The notes beneath the pieces are model-generated. The model did not search any database and was not told where the DNA came from. It was given only the letters and a program-made list of their open reading frames with translations. The translations under genes and the position numbers were made by a program. Source: Primula veris (taxonomy: Eukaryota; Streptophyta; Magnoliopsida; Ericales; Primulaceae). Taken from it: DNA of 64,000 nt. The stretch is from assembly GCA_963682055.1 (NCBI GenBank), contig OY821741.1:18467211-18531210 (forward strand), written 5' to 3'. Below are positions 54,274 to 64,000 of the stretch, in pieces (within the stretch, counting starts at the first letter, position 1; the number at the start of each line of letters is the position of its first letter).

Positions 54274-57200
54274 ATGGGACAAGTTTTAGGTTGCATTCAA
54301 GTAGATCAATCCACTGTGGCTATTAGAGAAACTTTTGGGAAATTTGACAGAGTGCTCGAGCCAGGATGCCATGTCATGCCTTGGTGTATTGGCCAGCAAT
54401 TAGCCGGTCTGCTTTCCTTGCGTGTTCAGCAACTAGACGTTCGTTGTGAAACTAAGACCAAGGTACATACATTCTTTTAGCAATAAGTTCATGCTAGTAC
54501 TATGTAATGAACTGTGGTGGTTTGTGGGTTCAATTGAGCAATCAACCATGCAATTTGAAATAAGAATAGTGAAGTACTTCTTATGGGAGCCATCCGGTAT
54601 GTTTCTTAAAAGGAAAACTGAAGTTATAACGAAATATATGTACTCTTAGCTCCGAAATCATGGACCAAACATATTTTATAACCTTGTAAGGAAAATCCTA
54701 ACTTTGGCTATATAGGGGAGGAGGCTGAAGTGTGGGTCTCAATTTTTCGAAATTGAAAAACAACCCCAGACTTCTCTTAATTGGCATTAATTTTCATTTG
54801 ATTTGGTATTGCTAACAACTTAGTCCTTGAGTGCCTCTCTTTGTTCTCGTTGTAAGTTCATTGCATGCTAGTATAACCCACCCGTCAGCAACATATTACT
54901 CAGTGTCCTGTATGTTCACTTGTGAACAATAGTGCCCAACGAGTTACGTAATGTAGCAATTTGAGTGTTCCATCAGTAATTTCGTTTGTAAAATCAAATT
55001 TGGGGAGGTGGTATATTTTCCAATAAGCAGACGAGCGAAAATAACCATGAGGAAAAAAGAGATATTTTACTAGCAAGAAAAAAAATCAGTCTATTTTGTT
55101 TTAAAACAAAATGGAATGAGGACACGCCCTTCTCTTTAGCCAACTTATCCCAGGGTACGAGTTTTCACACACCAGAAGTTAGGGCATATTTGACTGCATG
55201 ATTGTGCACTTTATATGCCTTACCCGTAGTGTTTTGTGTACTACACAAGTATAAAATTTATGCAATAATTCGATACAGCTGACAGAATGGGATACTAAGT
55301 AGTAAAATTTACCAATGTTGGAGATTACGATGCATTCCAACTTCCAAATGAATAGTATGGTGGTATATAGATGCTGATATGTTGTATATCTACCCTTTCA
55401 GGACAATGTTTTCGTCACTGTGGTTGCTTCCATTCATTACCGGGCATTGGCAGAGAAGGTTTCCGATGCTTTCTATAAGTTGAGCAACACAAAAGAGCAG
55501 ATCCAAGCCTATGTCTTTGATGGTATTGCACTTTGGATATTAATATTTCAGTGACATAATACAGTTAGACAAGTTATCTATTTTGTATGTCTTACCAATA
55601 CCTTCTCTCTTTAAACAAAGCATACATGGCTAACTATCTCAAGTTGGAAAACAAAGCTAAAAAGACTTCATTGCCAACTTGAGATAGTTAGCCATGTATG
55701 TTTTGTTTAATACTTGTCAAAAAGCCGTTTCAACTAAATTGGTACAAATGTTGGATTTCTTATTGTTCACCGGTACCATATCTAAACGTCAGTATTTTAA
55801 CCTGCATCAAATTGTGATTAAATATGTAACTTGCCTCACTTGTTAATACAAAGGGTCTTTGTCAATTTTAAGCCGTTATGTGTTTCAGTTATCAGGGCAA
55901 GTGTGCCAAAGTTGGAGCTTGATTCAACCTTTGAGCAGAAGAATGACATAGCAAAAGCTGTGGAAGAAGAACTTGAGAAGGTATCAATCGATATATATAT
56001 GAAACTTGAGCAGAAGCCACAACGTATTTATGATACTAAATTTTTTAATTTTGTCTTTCATTAATGTTAGGCTATGTCTCATTATGGCTATGAAATCGTT
56101 CAAACTCTCATTGTTGATATCGAGCCAGATGTGCGTGTCAAGATAGCAATGAATGAGATCAATGCAGGTATCACATTTGAATATTCATGATCTTAGAGAT
56201 TTCTTTTTTTGTACCTATCTTTGTTTGTTGAAACTTAATTCTAAATACCGTTTAGATATTCTTTATTTGGAGTTTGCAGAAGAAAGGGGAAGAAGAAGAA
56301 AGATTTTATTTTTGTAGTATGTATGCCTTTTATCTTTAAAAAGAAACAGAAAGAGCACTACATTTTAGTTTTAACTATCTGCTTCTTGAAGAAATAGTTT
56401 ACAAAAATTGTTGAGGAATACTGAACACTGCTAGCAAAACAACAAAATTTTAAATTTATATAAAAAATTATGTGCGAACGTTTCAGCTTCTGATAACAAA
56501 TGGTGTCCACCTTTTTTATGTTCACCGTTGGACTCGTTTGGAGCTTAATAGTACAAAAGTATACTTTATAGGTGAAGTTGAAAAGGTATACTTCTAATGA
56601 TTATTTACAAGTGCTTGTGTTAAATTTTTTAAAAATGACCTATTCTCTTTTGGAAAAGTGATATGCAGCTAACACTGATAGTATTACTAAATTAAATGTA
56701 TATATTTTTTTTTTATTAAATTAGTGTGAAAACCTTAAAGCTGAAGACTATTTTGTATTATACTGATGAGCAGAAAAAAATTAAACGCACATGTATCTGT
56801 TTCACTGTTTGTACTGATGAATACAAAAAGGTAGAAGGCTTGTCTTGTACGGAGTAAGTTTTATTATTATGCGAGTTATTTTTGTTTGTGTAACACCCAG
56901 TTTCAGAAATAATTGTACTCACATAGCTGTATTTATTTAGCATTTTTTTTTTGAATACGTGACAGCTGCGAGAATGAGGGTAGCTGCAACCGAGAAGGCT
57001 GAGGCAGAAAAAATATTGCAAATAAAGCGTGCCGAAGGAGATGCTGAGTCTAAGTACTTGGCCGGGCTTGGGATAGCCAGACAGCGCCAGGCGATCGTGG
57101 ATGGTCTAAGAGATAGTGTCCTTGCATTCTCTTCCGATGTTCTTGGGACGTCATCAAAGGATGTTATGGACATGATCCTAATAACACAGTACTTTGATAC

Positions 57201-57327
57201 TATGAAGGAGATTGGTGCTTCTTCTAAGGCTTCGTCTGTGTTTATTCCCCATGGGCCTGGGGTGGTTAAAGACATCGCTGCTCAGATTAGGGATGGTCTC
57301 CTACAGGGACAAGTGACGGAACATTGA
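54274..57327 (+). CDS. HIR1: Hypersensitive-induced response (HIR) protein, SPFH/prohibitin family
   Basis: Five coding exons join without any stop: 54274-54462, 55402-55522, 55889-55980, 56071-56167 and 56966-57327, giving 286 codons, the usual HIR length. All introns are GT-AG. The protein starts [20 protein letters not shown], with Gly2 and Cys7 fitting N-myristoylation and palmitoylation for plasma-membrane anchoring. The SPFH domain follows ([53 protein letters not shown]), then a charged helix ([20 protein letters not shown]). The end has [20 protein letters not shown] and FIPHGPG. HIR proteins form oligomers in membrane microdomains and act in defence-related cell death. The paralog number is my best guess. 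The ATG is fixed by homology and the attag acceptor before it. Confidence 0.95.
55611..55710 (+). repeat. Intronic hairpin with a 37-bp stem in HIR intron 2
   Basis: The arm 55611-55647 contains CATACATGGCTAACTATCTC. The arm 55674-55710 is its complement, with 27 bases perfectly paired and nine more beyond a single G-T pair. The loop is 26 bases (55648-55673). It lies in the intron between exons 2 and 3 in the sense orientation of the gene. Confidence 0.9.
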
Positions 57328-58910
57328 GTTTTGAGAAAATGAGGGCTATTTTCGTAAGTTCCGAGTACAGTGTAAGGAGTTTGTGGTGCTGAGAAATTTT
57401 ATGGTGTGTAAATCTTACTAAGGTTTCCCGATTGTGTTTCTACTTTTGAAGTTTCCATTCGAGATACTCTCATGTTTGTAACTAAAGTTGGTTGGAACTA
57501 TCTTTTCTATGTGCACAAAGAGGGTGATAAAGAACTCGCATTTCCTAAGATAAGAGTTGTTACTTGACACAGCTCTACAATTTCATGGTTTTGCTATATA
57601 TTCTTAATTCCCAATATACAATTACAATGTTCTTATATCAATCATAGTTTAGGGTTTGGTGTGATGAGAAGTGTTTTGCTACTTTTAAGTCTTTATGGAT
57701 TGCGATATTCCGATTTGAGATGCTCAAGTATTGATAGTTAAACCGTTGGTTTGAAGTTGGAATTATTGTTTTCTGTGCATGAAGATGTTGATATGTAATA
57801 TATATCGTAATATAGAGATGTTTCATGACATGGCTGTGACAATTTTTCTGGGATTTTTGGTGTTAAGTGATACGATGCATACGTTTGAAGACTACTTAAG
57901 TTTTTGTTTTAATTAGATTGGATACTTCTTTTAAATTAGATTGATTGAATATGTTGCTCAAGAAAGAGGTCAACCAGAAAACAGTTTTCTTTATTTAATG
58001 CTAGTTGATAATAGGACAGGTTGGTATATCATGGATTGGTCCCGAGAGTGCTGTTAGGTGTTAGCCTTTGGTTCAATTGATTAACCATGGTACATATACT
58101 TGTAGGTATTGTCGTTTTAATTTCGTTCAAGTGTTGGGCATGTATTTTATCCTAATATTTGTCCTAGGGTTAACACCAGTTGTAGATGTTGAGAACATTG
58201 GATTTCAAGTAAAAAGAGTTGTTAAGGTGACTGAACTGACCGGGCTAGTCCATATTCTGATAACTTACAGTTTGTTCTGAACATGTGAATCAACAGCATT
58301 TGGTATTGGTCGACAAAGAATCTCACTGCTTGAAACATACAAATAGCTTCAAGAAGATAAAAACGCTTTAGCAGGGTAGGGAGTTTTACCAAATGATGTG
58401 CAGGTTTTAACTATCAAAAGGTTTTCCCGTTTGCTACTTTGTTGTATGGAGTTTTTCTTAAAAATAGTATGCCAACTATAACAATTTCAATTTTAATTAC
58501 AAGACAAGGAAATAAGTGAAATCTAGCTTCTACACCGCTTTGATATAACGATAATGTATGTGGGTGAACTTCCAATATACCAGATTACATGTGTCTAGTG
58601 AGCAATAATAATTGATTTCTTAACAAGCATTAACCAATAATAGCACCCAAAACGGAACTTTGAAGTAGAAAACTTAACCATGACAATACACATCGAAAAA
58701 GAAACATAAATAACAAAAGTTTAGAACAAGTACCTGATTTAATTCTCATAACAAGTTATTCCCACGTTGCAAAAAAGTTAATCCTCAACAAAACCCACAT
58801 CAAGTTGACGAAAACCACAAAAAGTGAACACAAATTCGTCATCTTAGGCTTACTCAACTTATTACTCGGAAATAGTTTTAGTTTCATTCTTACATAACAT
58901 ACTTCTAAAA
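57328..58910. other. HIR-VDAC intergenic region
   Basis: It contains the 3' untranslated regions of two convergent genes. No AATAAA signal was pinned down with confidence. The frame 58068-58280 has no features of a real gene. Confidence 0.5.
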
Positions 58911-61900
58911 TTAAGGCTTAAATGCCAAAGCCAAACCCACCTTAGCACTCTTTTCGATTGCCCTAGTGTCAACCTCTCCAGAGATGGTAAACAGAGACTT
59001 TGGGCGAAACTCATGTTGAATTAAAGCACTCGCTTTGCCGTTGTTGTTTACTCGAGCTTTCACAGTGGTGAGTGGGTCCAAGCCATGTTGTGTTCCAATA
59101 TGGAGTGTGTTCTCGTTGGTTGAGAAGATATGTGCCAGCTCAGCACCGACAGCTGTGTTTGTCAATGGGCTCACTGTGTGATAGTATGAAGCAGTCAGGG
59201 TGTCCCCTTTGTCATTCCTGGACACGTCAAGCAATATAGATATCGTCAAAAAGAACATCTAAACCTATCTATTGAACCTAGAAAATCCTTTACATGAAAC
59301 GTAAAGCATGCTTCTTTGAGTACAAAGAAACTATAATTTCACAAGATAAGGCATGTTGTACTGGACATAAAATATATTTTGGGAAAAATAAAGGCTCGTA
59401 CCGTAGTAACTTTTAAGCTAAAAAGATTAATCTTCAAACATGGTAAAACAAAAAATCTTACTAAGGTTATTTGGTAGTAAACAATTAGACGTTGGCTTAC
59501 AAAAACCTTCTTACTTGAAAACATTAATTAAAGATTAAATAGATCTACAACCATTTGAAATAGAACTAGGCCTTGGACCGTTAACTAGCTTCAATTTTCA
59601 ATATCAATCCAATTAGATTGTAGCCCCCCTAGTTTCTACATCCACAATCAAAATGAGATATAAGCAGCACCCCAAATAGAAACAAAGAGAGAGAGGAAGG
59701 ACACAAAGAAGCTATTGTTGTAATGAACAAGCTGACTTTCACCTTCACAAAATCATCGAGAAAAACAGAGATTGATACTGTAAGGAGAGGGGAATTGATA
59801 CAGACATAACAATGGTGAAGTTGACATTAAAAACAAATTATTAATGCAAATAAGCAAGAAAAACTTGCCCCATATAGCTTAAAACGTATTACGTTTTGGG
59901 CAAAAAAGCTAAAAGCTTTCTGTCCAAATAGCATCTAGCTTTAGAGCTCACTAAGTCAAAAGGCTGCTATTAAGCCGCAGCCAAACAAGCACTAAAATAG
60001 TACATGCCATGCTGGTTTGATGGGGACAGCTAGTCTAAATTGAAGTTAATGCTAGTAAAGTTCCATACATGATTGATTACAATGAATGTGTGGTTGTTAA
60101 GGAAGGTTCGTAGAGGTACTGCCAGAGTAGCAGAAAAGTGGCTCCCATTGTAATTAGATATGCAATCAAGTAAAATTCAAGTAACAGACCATCAAAAAGG
60201 ATAGTAAAAATCACAATCAAACGGGGTTTAAAGTTCTGAACATAAATTTTTCTTCAGATACTCTTAATCCCACAAAAAAGTTTCAAGACCAAGGTACACT
60301 AAGTTGCAACACTATATTCCAGGCTAGTTAATACTACTAATTAAAGAAAGAAAATAACTCATGTAGCAAACATGGCGACGGGCGGAAGGAGAAGAAGGTG
60401 TATTATTTTGTGCCACAAGGGGAGAGCTTAATCTGATATCTTTTCGTAAATAGAATTACACAAATTTGATCTTACAACGTCACCCATAGAAATATTTAAA
60501 GAGAGCCACAACAGTCCAATATAATCAATGGGACGAGCGTTCAAAAATCCTGAAGATCTACATTTTCAAGGGGAAAACATACTCCCCTATATAGGTTAAT
60601 AATCAATTTCTTTACATATAAAATGTGAACTGGTAATATACTAATATTAAAGAAACTAAACATTTAGACAAGTTACTTACAGAGTAAGGGAAGCAACAAG
60701 GTCAGAGGTTGTAATATTCAATCCACCATTGTATTTAGTGAAGTTCCCAGTAGCAGTGTCATATGATAGATCTGTACCAAGAGAGACACAATTGTTACCA
60801 GCAACACCTGAGAAGTTAAGGATGGGATTTGCAGTTAACCCGAGACTCGCACTGATTCCAGCATGCTCATGCAGATATTGAATTTCTGCCTGCAATGGCA
60901 AGAAAAAATTATAATAGAATAAAGGTGAAAACAACAGGTTTTATCTTTTTTATACCAACTAATTGTGATTTTTCAGTTTTATACACCAGCTTACAATGTT
61001 TTGTAATATAAGCACTAACCTAATGTTTATTATACAATCAGTACACTTACATTAGCATGTCAGCTAGTGAACAAGAATGACAATTGACTGATTGAGCAAT
61101 TCGTAAAGGTTCAAAAGTGATAATCACCACTATTAAGTACAACAGTGACTACAAAAACATGAGGTTTCCAATTAATTTAGCCAGATAGCAAAATAGATCG
61201 AATTATGTAAAGGTAAATGTAACAAACTTAAACAATGAGGTTACAGTACAAAATAGAAAATTTCATGATGGTTAGCGTCAGAAAACATTAAAACCAATCA
61301 AAATATCTAGTAAGATCTCAGGATGAATAACCTAAATATAATTAGCTTTATAACAGAAATTAGAAATAGTACAAAACTCCACCAAATACTTCCGTCATAT
61401 GAATATAAGATGAAATCCAGTTAATTTTATCAAGAAGTGGAAATACCTTGCCAGATCTTTGATCGGGAACCTTGAAGCTAAAGATTGACTTGAACCCAGG
61501 TGCAAGTTCATCAATAGTAACAGTAGCCAAAAGCTGCATCGTAAATTTACACTTGTCAACTATAATCACAAGCAATATATCCGACTTATCTATTCTCAAA
61601 TGGCGTTACTCACATGTGAATTTTTTACTATATTCCATGTTACACAATAAATATGTACTCCAATTAGGTAAAACAATAAGTCAAGTTAATGTACTCAACA
61701 TACACATTGCTAGAAATATACAACTGCTTAAGGATTCAAACCAAGTGCATATTGTTGTGTTGCTGAAATATATTTCCAGAAAGAGGTATTTCCTGAAATA
61801 GTTCTAGGATTTGACATATTATATCATTCCACGATTTTTTTTAAGAAAAGTACCAGCTGAGAAAAATGAAGCCATGTTGAATAAAGTACCAGTCAAGTAA

Positions 61901-62277
61901 ATTCTGCTACAAATCAAACAAACTGCAAGGTGAAAGTTCTTTATCTTTTTTCACATGTAGAGCTACAACTTACATTGAAGATATTGAAAATATTGATGCA
62001 TGCATGCATGCATAATAATAACCATAGTAAACCAAAGGCAATAGATCAACACCAAAGATCATCAGGTATCTATTCTATTATATTGAAAATATTGACACTG
62101 TAAAAGCTAATTTTGCGTTTCGATATCAGGGCAAACAGATCGATAAGTTAGCAATGAACAACTTACATTGGAGTTAGAGTCCACTTTGATATCAGTTGTG
62201 ATGTTCTTGTTCTTCAGTTGGGCACTGACATCGCCCAACAGCAACTCACCTTTCTTAATACCAGATGAAGTAATACC
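58911..62277 (-). CDS. VDAC: Mitochondrial outer membrane porin (VDAC), exons 2 to last
   Basis: Minus-strand exons are 62277-62167, 61533-61447, 60889-60681 and 59217-58911, joined by GT-AG introns with consistent phase. They encode 237 residues: [103 protein letters not shown] and [10 protein letters not shown], ending VGLALAFKP. Plant VDACs have about 276 residues. The missing 39 or so N-terminal residues are in exon 1, beyond 64000. The protein is a beta-barrel that passes ATP, ADP and other metabolites across the mitochondrial outer membrane. The KVGLALAF end fits the beta-signal used for barrel insertion. No lesion was seen. It converges with HIR. Confidence 0.94.
59218..60680 (-). other. 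VDAC intron, 1463 bp
   Basis: There is no coding content. A short inverted-repeat-rich stretch at 59870-60000 (GCTTAAAACG, AAAGCTAAAAGC, GCTAGAT-like motifs) may be a MITE relic. Confidence 0.5.
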
Positions 62278-62328
62278 CTGGATAGAGAAAATAAAGAAAA
62301 AATATATTAATTTATAGATACAAGAGGA

Positions 62329-63222
62329 ATTCAATGTTATAAACATAATCTCCCGTGGTGGGGTCATGTAAAATTCAGCATTCTAGCTCTAATAGCGATT
62401 TTACTTTAAAGCAAAGCTCAAGAGATTTTTTAAATGCAAGAAAAGAAAATCTCATGAGTTTCATTTCGTATTATATTTAAGTGTTTGGTCAACTGCATGT
62501 TTTAAGCTCAAATGCTAGCACATAAAATAGTTGAATTCATCAATATTAAAACTTGAAATAGATTGGGTGCCACAACAAGAATCCCAGTTATTAAGCTACC
62601 CAACATAATACACTGCAACTACTTAAAATTCAATGTTATAAACATAGTCTCCCGTGGTAGGGTCATGTAAAATTCAGCATTCTAGCTATAGTTAGCGATT
62701 TTACTTTAAAGCAAAGCTCAAAAGATTTTTAAACGCAAGAAAAGAAAATCTCATGAGTTTCATTTCGTATTATATTTAAGCGTTTGGTTAACTGCATGTT
62801 TTAAGCTCGAATGTTAGCACATAAAATAGTTGAATTCATCAATATTAAAACTTGAAATAGATTGGGTGCCACAACAAGAATCCCAGTTATTAAGCTACCC
62901 AACATAATACACTGCAACTACTTAAAATTCAATGTTATAAACATGGTCTCCCGTGGTAGGGTTATGTAAAATTCAGCATTCTAGCTCTAGTTAGCGATTT
63001 TACTTTAAAGCAAAGCTTAAGAGATTTTTAAACGCAAGAAAAGAAAATCTCATGAGTTCCATTTAGTATTGTATATAAGCGTTTGGGCAACTGCATGTTT
63101 TAAGCTCGAAAATTAGCACAGAGAAGAGTCATCCATCTTAAAACTTGAAATAGATCGGATGCCACAACAAGAATCCAAGTTATTAAGCTACCTAACCAAA
63201 TGCACTGCAACTACTAAAAACT
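62329..63222. repeat. Three tandem copies of a 299-bp unit in VDAC intron 1
   Basis: Landmarks TTCAATGTTATAAACAT, TCTCCCGTGGT and CTTTAAAGCAAAGCT recur with a period of exactly 299 bases between copies 1, 2 and 3 (starts near 62330, 62629 and 62928). Copies 1 and 2 differ at only a few positions; copy 3 is more diverged near its end. Confidence 0.88.
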
Positions 63223-63419
63223 AATCAGAATTTAAAAAAAAAACAAGTTTGAGGCCGAATACATGATTTCCATTTTACTTTTCAAGGAAACCAAACTTGT
63301 CATAACGAAATAGAAATAGAGAAATCTTAAGCACTTAATCCAGAAACAGTTTACAGTTGTAATTCATACTTGAGCACAACTAGAATGAAAACCCTTAACT
63401 AAAAAGGAAAAAAATTAAA

Positions 63420-64000
63420 GGGAAACAAATATGATATAAAAATAAAGAGTCCCAATCCGAGCTCTAAAAAAGCAACTTCAGGCGCGCAACCAATCTCATT
63501 TTTCTTTTTTTTCTAAAAAACAAATGCATCCATACAAAAAGAAATCAAAACCCACCACCAAAAAATAAAACTAAACATAAAAATGTAGAGAAATGATAGT
63601 ACTTGATAAGAAAAAAGAGTTAACAATCCGGGCTTGAAAGAAGCAACAAGAAAACAAACCCTAAAATCTAATTTATAATACAAACATAAAAAGGACTTAA
63701 TCTACAGAGGAAAAAACACATAAAAATGAAAACCCATTAACAAGAAATGAAAAAAAGAAAAGAGTTATCAATCCAAACTTAAAAGAAGCATCTAAACAAA
63801 CCCTAAAATCTAATTTATCAGTAGAAAACTAAGAAAGGCTTAACATATAAAAATCAAAACCCATTACCAAAAAATAGAATTAAATTTAAAAATGTAAAAA
63901 AGAGTTACGAATCCGAGCTTAAAAGAAGCAATAAAACAAACTCTACAAATTTAATTCTTCTAAAAACTCAAAAAGGGCTTAACATATAAAAATGAAAACC
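63420..64000. repeat. Tandem array of about 130-150 bp units at the window edge
   Basis: Blocks with AAAATGAAAACCCATTA, GAGTTA.CAATCC and AAAAGAAGCAA, then AAACAAACCCTAAAATCTAA, recur near 63545, 63725, 63850 and 63980. The last copy is cut by the window end. The array lies in VDAC intron 1 or upstream of it. Confidence 0.7.

Noticed and set aside
58068..58280. Small gene between HIR and VDAC
   Set aside because: It is a short hydrophobic frame in intergenic DNA without recognisable motif or splice context.

Overview
The window is nuclear DNA from a land plant, most likely a eudicot. It is AT-rich, has GT-AG introns, and holds plant CACTA (En/Spm) elements, plant Copia and Gypsy LTR elements, a plant LINE, hAT-type MITEs, and two ordinary plant genes (HIR and VDAC). 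Nothing seen by eye fixes the family or species.

Layout. (1) 1-3.7 kb: GC-richer remnants of an unrecognised multi-exon coiled-coil gene. (2) 3.7-6.4 kb: an AT-rich minisatellite, then the 3' part of a CACTA element (CACTA-1) with TNP1-type exons and subterminal hairpin repeats. (3) 6.4-29.7 kb: a tandem repeat unit of about 0.95 kb. Its first copy was split by a 19.95 kb CACTA element (CACTA-2, 7171-27124, TSD TGT) and by a 1.24 kb solo LTR (27289-28524, TSD ATTAT). CACTA-2 itself carries a decayed Sirevirus-like Copia element (13703-25808), and the 5' LTR of that element was hit by a 2.2 kb Gypsy-type solo LTR (14256-16477, TSD TAATT). (4) 29.7-37.3 kb: mostly non-coding, with a CACTA terminus at 32397, a broken Copia polyprotein at 33.1-35.1 kb, a G-rich island, a hAT MITE and a minisatellite. 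(5) 37.3-43.1 kb: a decayed LINE fused end to end with an NPF/PTR transporter pseudogene. (6) 44.1-51.9 kb: a hAT-type MITE split by a 7.04 kb Copia element on the minus strand (44346-51385, TSD ATAAT). The LTRs of that element are nearly identical although its gag-pol is dead. (7) 52-64 kb: the genic end, with a complete HIR gene (54274-57327, plus strand, 286 aa) converging on a VDAC/porin gene (minus strand, exons 2 onward; exon 1 lies beyond the window).

The most unusual signal is inside the 7 kb Copia element. At least fourteen short hairpins have stems that differ in sequence but remain self-complementary, and they enclose nearly the same 8-nt loop (ACGACAGG / ACGACTGG and close variants). 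A conserved loop with variable stems looks like a repeated RNA structure, and the element is a plausible non-autonomous one that moved in trans. A second signal is the recurrence of the palindrome-like 12-mer CAGTTRTAACTG across the LTRs, coding region and untranslated DNA of the Sirevirus-like element. A third is a 37-bp hairpin inside intron 2 of the HIR gene.

The host genes do not form a pathway. HIR is a membrane SPFH-domain protein of defence signalling and VDAC is the mitochondrial outer-membrane pore. All annotation is from reading the sequence; no database search was possible.
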